From DASQHW01 sp963837155 (GTDB lineage Bacteria; Actinomycetota; Acidimicrobiia; IMCC26256; PALSA-610), in the NCBI GenBank assembly GCA_963837155.1, contig CAWIMB010000001.1, forward strand, positions 496,001 to 560,000: 64,000 nucleotides of DNA, in the 5' to 3' direction. Made by a program: the position numbers and the translations under genes. The notes under the pieces were generated by a model that was given only the letters and a program-made list of their open reading frames with translations, was not told the DNA's origin and did not search any database. Below, piece by piece: positions 36,771 through 45,799 of the stretch (positions are counted from its first letter, which is position 1; each line of letters begins with the position of its first letter).

Positions 36771-37091
36771 TCAGATGCTGACTGCGGGCACGCCCGCCCG
36801 GCGCTGCGCCTCGATGTGATCGACGACGCGGTTGATCGAGCCGAACATCCCGACCTCCTCGTCGGTGATCTCGACGTCGGCGACGTCGTCGATGCCTACT
36901 GCGAGCTCGAGCACGTCGATGCTGTCGAGCTCGAGGCCGCGTCCGAACAGCGGCTGGTCGTCGGTGATCCATGCCGGATCGGCGGGCAGGTCGAGCCGCT
37001 CGACGATAATCTGCTTGATCTGCTCGCACAGCTCGCGCCGCTCCCGCGCGCGCTGCCGGAGCTCCTCGGTACTCATTGCTTGTTCGGGCAT
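36771..37091 (-). CDS. Acyl carrier protein
   Basis: A 106-residue ACP. The phosphopantetheine site is Ser57 in GLELDSIDVLEL. It is preceded by an unusually charged helix (ELRQRARERRELCEQIKQII) and followed by EITDEEVGMFGSINRVVDHI. ATG 37091 is preferred because GGAGGA lies 4-5 bases upstream, inside the longer reading frame from 37103. The length exceeds the usual 80 residues because of the N-terminal extension. It carries the growing chain for the KS-CLF, ketoreductase and dehydratase encoded around it. Confidence 0.9.
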   Translation of the reverse strand: MPEQAMSTEELRQRARERRELCEQIKQIIVERLDLPADPAWITDDQPLFGRGLELDSIDVLELAVGIDDVADVEITDEEVGMFGSINRVVDHIEAQRRAGVPAVSI

Positions 37092-37112
37092 TGGTTCCTC
37101 CATGGATCGTTG

Positions 37113-37873
37113 TCAATACGTGCAGCCGCCGTCGACGGCGACGACTTGGCCGGTGATGTAGCTCGCGTGTTCGGATGCGAGGAAGCTCACGAGCGGCGCG
37201 ACCTCGTCGGCCCGGCCGGTGCGCCCGAGGGGCACGATTCGGTTGTACGCGTCGATCGCCTCCCGGGGCGTGGCGCGCATCATGTCCGTGTCGATGAAGC
37301 CGGGCGCGACTGCGTTGGCGCGCACACCGAGCGGCGCTCCTTCCTTCGCCAGGGCGCGGGTCAGCGCGATCACGCCGCCTTTCGCCGCGCCGTAGTTCGC
37401 CTGGCCGGGTACGCCCGCGATGCCAGACACCGACGTGATGTTGACGATCGCACCGCCCGGCCGCCCGGCCTTCGCGTTGCGGACCATGGCCCGCAGGCCT
37501 TCGCCGCGCAGAGGAACACGCCGTCGAGGTTGACGGTCTGTACGTGCCGCCACTTGGCCAGGCTCATCATCGCGACGAAGCCGTCGTCCGTGATGCCGGC
37601 GTTGTTGACCAGCACCCGCACGCTGCCGAGCTCGGTGCGCACGGTGCGGAACAGCCGGCGGACGTCGTCTTCGACGCCGACATCGGCCTGCACCGCGATC
37701 GCGCATCCGCCCGCCCGCGTGATCTCATCGACGACCTCCTCCGCGCGTTCGACGCGCTTCGCGTAGTTCACAACGACGCGGGCGCCTCCGGCCGCGAGAT
37801 CGAGCGCGATCGCGCGTCCGATCCCGCGGCTCGCGCCGGTGACGACCGCGACGTCGTGGTCAGGAAACAGCAT
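37113..37873 (-). CDS. 3-oxoacyl-ACP reductase (FabG-type SDR), frameshifted
   Basis: About 253 residues. Cofactor motif TGASRGIGRAIALDLA with following VVVNYAKR (NADPH preference), LVNNAGITDDGF, then after a frameshift near 37500 the catalytic VNITSVSG (Ser), NYGAAKGG (Tyr/Lys) and ITGQVVAVDGG. These are textbook FabG features. It overlaps the malonyltransferase gene by 14 bases. It supplies the ketoreduction step of the assembly line. Confidence 0.9.
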
Positions 37874-38813
37874 GTTGCCTCGCCGGGATCGGGGCGGGCC
37901 GCGACGACAGCGAGCGCAGCACCCGGGGGTCGGCCATCGAACGGGCGTCGGCGCCGTCGACGCACGAGCGGGCCAGCGCGGTCAGCACCTTCGAGTCGGC
38001 GACCTCGAGAAAGCGCTCGACGCCGACGCCGTGCAACGAACGCATGCAGTCGTGCCACCGGACGGGCGCCGTGATCTGCTCGACGATTGCCGTGCGGATC
38101 TCGTCGACCCCGGTCGCGATCACGCCCGTGCTGTTCAGCGCGATCGGGATCGCCGGCGAGCGGAGCGGCAGATCTGTGACGTAGGAACGCCACACGTTCC
38201 GCGCCGGCGCCATCAACGGCGAGTGGAACGCGAGCTCCGTGTGCAGGCGACTGACCGACGTCGCACCCCGACGCCGGCACTGCTCGCCGGCGTACACCGC
38301 GGCTGCGGTCGAACCCGACACGACGAAGTGACGGGGACCGTTGTGCAACGCGACCCACACCGGACCCAGCGGCTCCGCCGTGGCACACGCCGCGTGCACG
38401 TCCTTCTCGGCGAGGCCCACCACGGCGACCATCGCGGCGTCGCCGCCGGCGGCCGCCATGATCTCGCCGCGTGCTTGCACCGCACGCAACGCGACATCGA
38501 GCTCCAACACTCCTGCGGTGTAGAGGGCTGCGAACTCGCCGACACTGTGTCCCGCGACCGCGCCCGCCTCGATGCCGTGCGCCCGCGCGACGGCGAGCGC
38601 GGCGATGCTCACGACGAAGATGGCCGGCTGCGCGACGCGGGTGGTCCTGAGCTCCTCCGGGGTACCACGGAAGCAGACCGTGGTCACGTCGAACCCGAGC
38701 ACTTCCTCGGCGTACGCGAACGTCTCTCGAGCCTCGCGGTAGCGGGTGAAGAGGGCGCGGCCCATGCCGACACGCTGGGTGCCCTGACCCGGGAAGAGGA
38801 ACGCCGTCGTCAT
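37860..38813 (-). CDS. Malonyl-CoA:ACP acyltransferase (FabD-like)
   Basis: A 317-residue acyltransferase with FLFPGQGTQRVGMG, the nucleophile elbow GHSVGE (Ser90), an RGEIM-type substrate Arg in VQARGEIMAAAG and His in LAFHSPLM. This gene is in a single intact frame. It overlaps the phosphopantetheinyl transferase stop (TGATG). It loads extender units onto the ACP at 36771. Confidence 0.92.
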   Translation of the reverse strand: MTTAFLFPGQGTQRVGMGRALFTRYREARETFAYAEEVLGFDVTTVCFRGTPEELRTTRVAQPAIFVVSIAALAVARAHGIEAGAVAGHSVGEFAALYTAGVLELDVALRAVQARGEIMAAAGGDAAMVAVVGLAEKDVHAACATAEPLGPVWVALHNGPRHFVVSGSTAAAVYAGEQCRRRGATSVSRLHTELAFHSPLMAPARNVWRSYVTDLPLRSPAIPIALNSTGVIATGVDEIRTAIVEQITAPVRWHDCMRSLHGVGVERFLEVADSKVLTALARSCVDGADARSMADPRVLRSLSSRPAPIPARQHAVS

Positions 38814-39524
38814 CACGGCGCTCCGACTGCGAGCGCGTAGCACATGCCGGCGCGCTCGCCCCAGAGCGTCGTGAGCGCGCGCGCCGGAACCCGATTCCCG
38901 ATGGTCCACGCGACGCCCGTGACGACGTCGACGACGCCGAGGTCGTCGGTGAAGGCACGCAACAACGGCGTGGTCGGCACACCGCCCGCGAGCTCGACGA
39001 CGACGTCGTGCCACGAGATACCGGGGCACGAGCGCTTCAGCACCTTCCCGGCGGCTTCCTTCACGCAGACGCCGGCGAGCGTGGCTCCGCGTGCGTCCTG
39101 CCGGAACCACTCGCTTGCGCACTCCGCCGGCGTGAGCACGCGGCGGGCGAGGCGATGCAGGTCGTCGTCGTCGCGCGCCACGAACCGGCGCTCGGTGACA
39201 TCGATGCCCACGCCGACACGAACGGCCGCGACCGCGACCGCGGTCCCGGCGCGATGGCTGATCGACACGTCTATGGAATGCGCGGCTACGCCGGGCACAT
39301 GCACGACGGGCCGCCCGTCGCGGTCACGGGCGATCACGATGTCGGCGAGCCGCACGGCCATGTCGCGCTCGAGCAGCCGCGCCACCACGCGCTTGGCGGC
39401 GATCCGGCCTGCGTAGCGGTCGTGACCGCGCGGAAGCGCAATATTCGCGCTCGGCGCGGGCGAGCACCGCTGGCGCGAGCACACGTGCGTTCGCGGTCGG
39501 CACGCGCGCGAACGTCAGCCTCAT
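38813..39524 (-). CDS. 4'-phosphopantetheinyl transferase (frameshifted)
   Basis: About 237 residues of the Sfp/Gsp type: VSISHRAGTAVAV, VGIDVTERR and the magnesium/catalytic VKEAAGKVLK. The N-terminus (MRLTFARVPTANARV) is joined to RYAGRIAAKRVVARLL by a frame change near 39433 (one missing base). It activates the operon's ACP by adding the pantetheine arm, so the cluster carries its own activation enzyme. Confidence 0.87.
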
Positions 39525-40362
39525 CGCCGCACGTCCGCCCGACCGCCGCGCACAACCAGCTGACCGGCACACGACACCCGCAGCTCGTGCGTCGTGACCG
39601 GGTCGTCGGAACGGCGTGCCGACACCGCGATCACGAGCTCGTCGCCGGGGTGGACCGGACGCCGGAACCGCATCGCGAGACGCGCGAGGCAGCCCGGCTC
39701 GCCGCCGCGATCATGTCGACGACCGCGCCCGCGCAGATACCCATCGTGCACGCGCCGTGCAGCGTGCGGCGGGGGAGACCGAACGCCTGCGCAGCCGCGT
39801 CGGAGAGATGGATCGATTGCTGGTCGCCCGACATGCGTGCGTAGCGGGCCGGCTGATCGTCCGCGATGGTCACCGCTCGGTGCGCCACCGGCGTGAACCG
39901 CACGCTCGACGACCGGGCATCGGGCGGGCCGATGCCCCACGCGGGCACGTCGCGATACTCGGGCAGCAGCAGCGTCGTGAAGTTCTCGAGCAGGAGCGCG
40001 CCGTCGCGGCGTGCGAGCGAACAGCCGTGCGAGAACATCGCGCCGCGCGGTGACGGCCGCATGCCGAGTGTCCACGCGCGTGACACGACGTGCATGCCGG
40101 GCGTGATCGGCTCGTAGAAGTGAGCGTCGGACGCCAGGTGGATCATCGCGACGTCCGGCCATTCGTCAAACATCATCCGATAGAGCGCGTACGCGGCGCG
40201 GCCCGAGAGCACGTGCCCGAACGCGGGCGGCACGCACGTACCGGCCGCGTACAACGGATTGCGATCATCGGCGGCGTCGGCGAACGCGAGCGCCTCTTCC
40301 GCGGAAACGACCTCGGGCAGCGATCCCGTCGTCGTAGGTTGGAACGCGATCGTACGGGTCAC
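39521..40362 (-). CDS. Two-domain MaoC/hotdog dehydratase (frameshifted)
   Basis: About 280 residues with two hotdog domains. The N-terminal one has RNPLYAAGTCVPPAFGHVL and YALYRMMFDEWPDVAM. The C-terminal one has the hydratase-2-like segment ARYARMSGDQQSIHLSDAAA and RTLHGACTMGICAG (D-x4-H type catalytic pair). The frame changes near 39700, before FRRPVHPGDELVI. The GTG start at 40362 overlaps the upstream stop. It probably dehydrates beta-hydroxyacyl-ACP, giving trans-enoyl intermediates; no enoyl reductase is present, so double bonds could remain. Confidence 0.82.
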
Positions 40363-40703
40363 TGCGCGCCCCCGAGCCGGGCGACCACCTGCTCGGGGTC
40401 GTCGACGGAGACGACCAGGCGGTCCCACGGACGGCCGTTCAATACGAGCTCGACGCCTCGCTGGCCACGCCGGGCCGCAACGAACGACCGGCCGTCGTGG
40501 CCGCGGAACACCCCGACGCGCCGCGACGGCGTGCTGAGTCCCGGCAGGCGCAGCCCGCGCCCGAGCTTGTACGGCTCCTCGGCGACGCGGGCCTCGACCA
40601 CGTTCGCGCGCGGCACCCGCGCCCGGCGCCGCAGCGCACCGAACACCTCGACGCCCTGCAGGCGGACGATCACCTCGTCAGCAGTGACGTCGAGCGTTGC
40701 CAC
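40359..40703 (-). CDS. Small beta-rich protein of unknown family
   Basis: A 114-residue protein with GTG start at 40703 behind AAGGA, overlapping the end of the SCP2-containing gene. It alternates strands (EVIVRLQGVEVFGALRR, VGVFRGHDGRSFVAARRG, VELVLNGRPWDRLVVSVDD), resembling a PH-like or polyketide-cyclase-free beta fold. Embedded in the PKS operon and coupled on both sides; function unknown. Confidence 0.6.
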   Translation of the reverse strand: MATLDVTADEVIVRLQGVEVFGALRRRARVPRANVVEARVAEEPYKLGRGLRLPGLSTPSRRVGVFRGHDGRSFVAARRGQRGVELVLNGRPWDRLVVSVDDPEQVVARLGGAQ

Positions 40704-42275
40704 GATCCGTCCTTGTCGCCGCCGGTGAAGATCGTTGCCGCGCCGAGATGCCGCAGCGTCTCCTTGAACACTTGCGACCGCGCGGATCGGCGTGATGCGC
40801 ATGAGCTTCATCATCGACCCGTCGAATGCGAGGGCGCCGCCGCTGATCGCGTCGCTCGCGTCCATCTCGTCGCAGAGGATCCGGCGTGCGATCTCGCGGC
40901 GCATCGTGATCGTCACGTCGGCCTTCTGGAGCCGACCCGGGCGGGCGTCGTGTATCCGGCCCGCACGCAACTGCACCGCGAGCTCTTCGCCGTCTTGGTC
41001 GTCGGTGAACACGAACTGCACGTTCGCGGTCGCACCCGCGACGCGTGGCCAACCGTCCGCGACTGCGGCCAGGTTCTCCGTCCACGGCTCGCTCAGGAAC
41101 GGCGCGGCCGTCACGGCGGGCAGCGGACGCTCCGCGGCCTTGCGCGCTCGCCGGGCGTCGGCGCGACGCCGGCGACGCGACTGCGAGCCGGCCCGATCGG
41201 TGTTCCACAAGCCGAGCTGTTGGTACACCGCGCCCACGACGGCCCGCTGCCGTGCAACGTCGCGGTACACGTCGGGCATGCCGTTCGCCGCGAACGCGAT
41301 CACGAGATCGTGCGCAGGATCGGCCAGCGCGATCACCGACTGCATTCCGGGGTGACCGAACGCCGACTGCGAGCACGGCTCGCCGAACCGCCGCGGGTCG
41401 GCCACAAACCCGAGACCGAAACTCGTGTCGGCATTCAACAACTCGTCGATCAGGCCTTCGCGATGGACGCGCGTCAGCTCGAACAGCGTCCCCTGCTGCA
41501 AGAGCCGCGACGGCTCGCCCGAGTGCGAGCGCAGCAGCTCCTCGTAGAGCCGGCCGAGCTCCCGGATCGGCCCGCGCGCCCCGAACCCGGGCGAGCAAGT
41601 CCCCGCAACTGCGAACGACACGAGGTCGAGCGGCTCGATCACACCATTGAACGTCGCGTGCGGCTGTGCCATGCGCGCCTCGTTCGCGCGGAACTCGGCC
41701 TCGGTCATCACGAGCCAGCAGTCGCCCATCCCTGCGGGTGCGAACACATGCTCGCGGACGTACGCGTCGATGGACGCGCCGCTCGCGCGGCGAACGATCT
41801 CGCCGAGCAGCACCCACGCGAGCCACAGGCTGTAGCGGCCTCGTCGGCGAACGTCCCAACCGAACTCCATTGGGCAGCCGAGCGCAATCTCGACGATGGT
41901 GTCCCAGTCGTGCACGCCCACCGCTCGGATGAACCCGTCCTCCTGGAAGCCGACGCGATGGCACAACAGATCGGCGATCGTCACCGCACCAACTGCTGGG
42001 TCGGCGACGTCGGGCAGGTGCACCGCGACCGGATCGTCGAAGCGCACGCGGCCCTGTTCCGCGAGTTGGCCGAGGGCGATCGCGAGCAGCGGCTTCCCGC
42101 CGCAGAACCACGGCATGATCGTGTCGGTCCGCATCGGCTCGCCGGCCCGCGCGTCGCCCCGCGCGACGTCCAGCACCGGTGCACCGGCCACCGACACGTA
42201 GAGCTGCGCGCCGACATGGAGGCCGTCGTCCTGACCCTCGAGGACCTCCTCGATCGCGGGGCCGTGCTCGCTCAT
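40670..42275 (-). CDS. Beta-lactamase-fold hydrolase fused to an SCP2 sterol-carrier domain
   Basis: About 535 residues. Residues 1-380 are a class-C beta-lactamase/esterase fold (LYVSVAGAPVLDVARGDARAG, IADLLCHRVGF, RYSLWLAWVLLGEIV, FGHPGMQSVIAL). The SxxK nucleophile position reads CGGK (Cys58, Lys61), so Ser is replaced by Cys. Residues 410-535 are an SCP2-like lipid-binding domain (LQKADVTITMRREIARRIL, LRHLGAATIFTGGDKDG). A frameshift near 40785 precedes the last 40 residues. ATG 42275 overlaps the permease stop. It may transfer or release the lipid-like product (inference). Confidence 0.75.
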
Positions 42276-43099
42276 GACGCCAGCACCGTGTCCGTGCGGA
42301 AGCGGCGCCCGACGAGCGCCACGCACAACGCGGTGCCGGCGAGCGCGATGAGCATCACCCCGAGGCACACGCCGAGCGAGGGCAAGTCCTGGCGCAACGT
42401 CGCGAACAACAGCACCGCGACCGCGGGCAGCATCGGAACGACGAGCCCGATATTCACCGATCCGGCGCGCACTTCCAGAAAGGCGGGAAACGCGAACGAC
42501 AAATAGAGCGAGATTGCCGCGGCCCACAGCGCGAGCGGGATCGGCACACCGATCGCGAACGCCCAGTACGAGCCTGGCAGGTGCACGCCGTTGCCGAACA
42601 GCGCGAGGCCGCCGATCGCGGCGCCGAGGGTCGCGACCGCGAGCAACGCCCACGCCTGCAACGTGAGCACGAACACCGACGACAGCACGGCATTGAACAG
42701 CGACCGCATCGTGACCGGTCCGCTCGCGAGCACTTCGAGCGCGCCGCGCGCAGACTCGGTACCGACCGAGTTCTGTGCGATCGACGCCGCGGTCATCGAC
42801 GCTGCGAGAGCGAGCAGCGACGGCGACTGCAACACGATGAACGCCAGCGCGAGCCGCGCGTCGCTGTCGGCGCCGCCGAAGTAACGCGTGCCGAGAGTTT
42901 TCAGCGCGGCACGCGTCGGCCCGGTGAGCACACCGGGCACAAAGAACGCGATCGCACCGATGCCGACGAGGAACAACCCGAACGCGAGCGGGATGACGAC
43001 GAGCCGCAACCACCCCTGCTCGCGGCGGCTTCGCCAGCAGAGTGCGCACGCCACGCGCACCGTGGCGGAGAACTGCTCGGAGAACGTGTCACTGCTCAC
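42272..43099 (-). CDS. ABC-2 type transporter permease
   Basis: A 275-residue membrane protein with about six TM helices (LRLVVIPLAFGLFLVGIGAI, FVLTLQAWALLAVATLGAAI, LPSLGVCLGVMLIALAGTAL). The N-terminal FSEQFSATVRVACALCWRSRREQ is cytosolic. It overlaps the ATPase gene by 11 bases and pairs with it as an exporter for the cluster's product or modified peptide. Confidence 0.85.
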   Translation of the reverse strand: MSSDTFSEQFSATVRVACALCWRSRREQGWLRLVVIPLAFGLFLVGIGAIAFFVPGVLTGPTRAALKTLGTRYFGGADSDARLALAFIVLQSPSLLALAASMTAASIAQNSVGTESARGALEVLASGPVTMRSLFNAVLSSVFVLTLQAWALLAVATLGAAIGGLALFGNGVHLPGSYWAFAIGVPIPLALWAAAISLYLSFAFPAFLEVRAGSVNIGLVVPMLPAVAVLLFATLRQDLPSLGVCLGVMLIALAGTALCVALVGRRFRTDTVLAS

Positions 43100-43994
43100 T
43101 GCTCAACTCCGCGTAGAGGTCTTCGAAGGCGTTCTCCGTCTCCTGCACTTCGCGCACCAGGACGCCGGCCGCGACGAGCCGCTGCACGACGTCGGCCGCC
43201 TGGGTGCCGTTGCGGATCTGAATGTGCCACCACCGGCCGGCCTGCTGCACCGTCCACCCGCACCGCTCGCTGGTCTCCGCGATCGGGCCCTCGCCCACCA
43301 CCGACACGCGCTTCGGCCCGGTCCCGTGGACGATGTCGGCGACCGGCCCGTGCCCGAGCACTCGGCCGCGTCCGAGCAACACCACCGAATCGGCGAGGTC
43401 GGCCGCCTCACTGAGATTGTGCGTGGAGAACAGCACTGGCCGTCCCTGCGCGGCGAGGTCGCGCACAAGATCCCGCAGGCTGCGCGCCGCGGGCGGATCG
43501 AGCCCGGTCGTCGGTTCGTCGAGGAGCAAGACCGCGGGCCGGCTGACGAGCACGCGCGCGATCGCGACCCGCTGCGACTGCCCGCGGCTCAGCCTGCCAC
43601 ACCGTTGCCGCGCCACCTTCTGCAGTTGCAGCGCGTCAATCGCTTCGTCGACGCGTGCGGCCCGTTCACGGCCCGGGACGTCGACGACGCGGGCCCAGAA
43701 CTCGAGCGTATCTCGCACGGTGAGCCGCGGCAGCAGCGCTGGGCGATGCGGCAGGTACCCGACCCGGGTCTTCACGGCCGGTGTCGCGTGCACGTTCCGG
43801 CCCTCGATCAGCACGGTCCCCGTGCGCGGCGACATGATGCCGGCCGCGACACGAAACAGCGTCGTCTTGCCTGCGCCGTTGGGACCAAGCACCACGTGCA
43901 GGCCTGGCCCGAGATGCATCGACACGTCGTGCAGGACGACACGCGAGCCGTACGCCGCATCGACGCTCGTCAGGGCCAGGCCCTCACTCGTCAT
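43089..43994 (-). CDS. ABC transporter ATP-binding protein
   Basis: A 301-residue ATPase starting at ATG 43994 inside the end of the radical SAM gene. Walker A GPNGAGKTTL, signature LSRGQSQRVAIARVL, Walker B AVLLLDEPTTGLDP, H-loop STHNLSEAADLAD. The C-terminal 80 residues (GWTVQQAGRWWHIQIRNG) are extra, as in lantibiotic- and drug-export ATPases. Coupled to the permease downstream. Confidence 0.92.
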   Translation of the reverse strand: MTSEGLALTSVDAAYGSRVVLHDVSMHLGPGLHVVLGPNGAGKTTLFRVAAGIMSPRTGTVLIEGRNVHATPAVKTRVGYLPHRPALLPRLTVRDTLEFWARVVDVPGRERAARVDEAIDALQLQKVARQRCGRLSRGQSQRVAIARVLVSRPAVLLLDEPTTGLDPPAARSLRDLVRDLAAQGRPVLFSTHNLSEAADLADSVVLLGRGRVLGHGPVADIVHGTGPKRVSVVGEGPIAETSERCGWTVQQAGRWWHIQIRNGTQAADVVQRLVAAGVLVREVQETENAFEDLYAELSSEQ

Positions 43995-45096
43995 GCCGGC
44001 CGCCCCGCCGTGGCAGCAGCTTGACAGGCGCACCCTCGCGCCCGGCCCGTTCCGCGCCGGCCCGGGCGCCGCCGATCGTGTCGAGCACTTCCTGTTTGCG
44101 TCGGGCCACGACTCCGGCGAGACGCTTGACGTTGTCGCTGAACAAGATGTCGCGCACGAACACATCGTCGCGGTTCGCCGCGAGATAGTCCATGAGTTCG
44201 TCGCGGTGCTCGTGCAGCAGCACGCCGCACGCGTGGCAGATACTCGCGTACTCGCCCTCGACCCCGAGCTGTTCGAGCATCCGCTTCGGGCCCACGGAAT
44301 GGATCATCCAGTAGAGCAAGTTCTGTTGGGCACGGGCGGCGATCGCGGCGAACGTCTCCTCGCGAAGGTTGCCGATCGTGAGATCAGGTGCGTAGAACTG
44401 CTCGTGCCCGCAGCATGCTTTCACGCTTCCGTCCGGATGCACCGAAAGCGTGTGCACCACTTCTCGGCATCCGATCTCGAGCTTGCTGTCGTTCGGCATC
44501 CCGCTGACGTCGAGATCCTTGGCGGTGCCCGACGGTGTGGGATTGTCGTCAACGAGGAACAACAGGTTGTCGATCTCGTCGACCGTCGTTTCGAGCGCGT
44601 CCGCTATCGCCGCGCGCACAGTTGCACCGCTATAGGTGGCGTCCCGGTCGTTGATCGTGGCCAGCGCAACGCGGATGCCCGCGGCGAGCGCGGCGCGTAC
44701 GGCGTTGACCACGCACTCGAATTGTGCGAACGGGGCATGGAAGTCGTCCCAGCTCGTGCTCAGCTCGTCGAGGCCCGCGTCGCGTAGTTCGCCGACCCAT
44801 CGATCGGCCTTCTCCGGCGTCGACGCCCACCACGCGTTCGTGACGATCCGCGTGATCACTCCCAGCTCCTTGGCGCGAGCGATGGATGCGAGGAGCACGC
44901 CCTTGCGCATCGTGGGTTCCCCGCCGGTGAACACCACGACACGCAGGCTGGGGACGTCGGCGACACCGCTGAGCGCCGCATCCAGTACGTCGTCGGGCAT
45001 CGGGAAGATGGTCTTCGGACTGCTCCCGACCGAACAGTGCTGGCACGCGAAGTTGCAGCGATAGTCCAAGAACACCGACAGCAAACCCGGGATCAT
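43984..45096 (-). CDS. Radical SAM enzyme with SPASM-like C-terminus
   Basis: A 370-residue radical SAM protein. The iron-sulfur motif CNFACQHC (C14, C18, C21) follows FLDYR; GGEP lies in VVFTGGEPTMRKG. The C-terminal part has additional cysteines (LEIGCREVV, VKACCGHEQ, SICHACGV), a SPASM/twitch-like auxiliary-cluster pattern found in peptide-modifying maturases. It starts 55 bases after the 141-residue peptide gene and overlaps the ABC ATPase gene. The substrate may be that peptide or the PKS product. Confidence 0.87.
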   Translation of the reverse strand: MIPGLLSVFLDYRCNFACQHCSVGSSPKTIFPMPDDVLDAALSGVADVPSLRVVVFTGGEPTMRKGVLLASIARAKELGVITRIVTNAWWASTPEKADRWVGELRDAGLDELSTSWDDFHAPFAQFECVVNAVRAALAAGIRVALATINDRDATYSGATVRAAIADALETTVDEIDNLLFLVDDNPTPSGTAKDLDVSGMPNDSKLEIGCREVVHTLSVHPDGSVKACCGHEQFYAPDLTIGNLREETFAAIAARAQQNLLYWMIHSVGPKRMLEQLGVEGEYASICHACGVLLHEHRDELMDYLAANRDDVFVRDILFSDNVKRLAGVVARRKQEVLDTIGGARAGAERAGREGAPVKLLPRRGGRHDE

Positions 45097-45119
45097 TCCG
45101 GGCCCCCCTTCGATCCGCC

Positions 45120-45138
45120 CCCGCGCGGTCGGCGCGGG
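45120..45138 (-). promoter_or_regulatory. GC-rich hairpin between peptide and radical SAM genes
   Basis: CCCGCGC (45120-45126) pairs with GCGCGGG (45132-45138) around a 5-base loop, without a T-run in the minus direction. Such a hairpin between a precursor peptide gene and its maturase often causes partial termination or protects the upstream mRNA (inference). Confidence 0.4.
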
Positions 45139-45150
45139 CTGCCGGCCGTG

Positions 45151-45576
45151 CTACTTGGCGGCGATGGCGACCACGACCGCCACGACTGCGGCGATCGCGA
45201 CGATCACCACGAGAATCGCCGGCAGGCCGTATCCCTCGGCGGCAAGCTGCTGCTCGAAGGCTTCTTGGCCCAGGACACCACTTTCTTGCAAGCGGTCGCG
45301 AATCTCGAGGAACATCTCTTCCTCTTCCGGCGACAGCACGTAGTCGTCGCATTCGAGCAGGCCGCTGCGTTCGATCGTCTCGCCGTACGTGCCGAGGCCC
45401 GCGGCGGCGAGCAGCGCGTCGGTATCGTCGGCGAGCAGGTCACGGAACTCGGCGCTGCACAGCGACGAGCTGAACCGCAGTACTTCGACGGGGTCGCCGG
45501 CGACTGCGAGATCATCGCGGTACGCGGCCGATGAATGATGGTCCAGGCTTCGGCTTGCCTCAAGGGCGTTCACCAT
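45151..45576 (-). CDS. 141-residue peptide with hydrophobic C-terminal tail, candidate radical SAM substrate
   Basis: ATG 45576 has GGAG upstream. Residues 1-115 are acidic and helical (VEVLRFSSSLCSAEFRDLLADD, SPEEEEMFLEIRDRLQESG) with cysteines at 40 and 76. Residues 118-141 are a Val/Ala/Ile-only tail (LPAILVVIVAIAA) ending in Lys. It is the first gene of the minus-strand run that continues through the radical SAM enzyme, exporter and PKS genes. It could be a RiPP-like precursor with a hydrophobic core after the GYG at 115-117, or a tail-anchored membrane protein. No family was recognised. Confidence 0.65.
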   Translation of the reverse strand: MVNALEASRSLDHHSSAAYRDDLAVAGDPVEVLRFSSSLCSAEFRDLLADDTDALLAAAGLGTYGETIERSGLLECDDYVLSPEEEEMFLEIRDRLQESGVLGQEAFEQQLAAEGYGLPAILVVIVAIAAVVAVVVAIAAK

Positions 45577-45799
45577 CTCACTCCATTCGTCTCGAGCCGG
45601 TGACGGCGCGTGCTGGCATCGAGACGCGAAGACGCGAAGCGTTGATCGCGAACGCAGTGCGTTCGCCCGTATTCCCAAGCCCCGCTTCCCCGCGACTCGC
45701 CCCGAGTTGTACGCCTCATCGCGAGATGTGTCGTCGAACCGCGGTAGGAATCGCGGGCTCATACCAAAGTCGGAGACCGGCCGGCGCTTTGCGCTGGTG

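Noticed and set aside
40359..43049. Single 896-codon minus-strand gene
   Set aside because: Its N-terminal 260 codons are an Arg-rich shadow of the permease gene, and its last part is a separate 114-residue gene reached only because of a frameshift near 40785.
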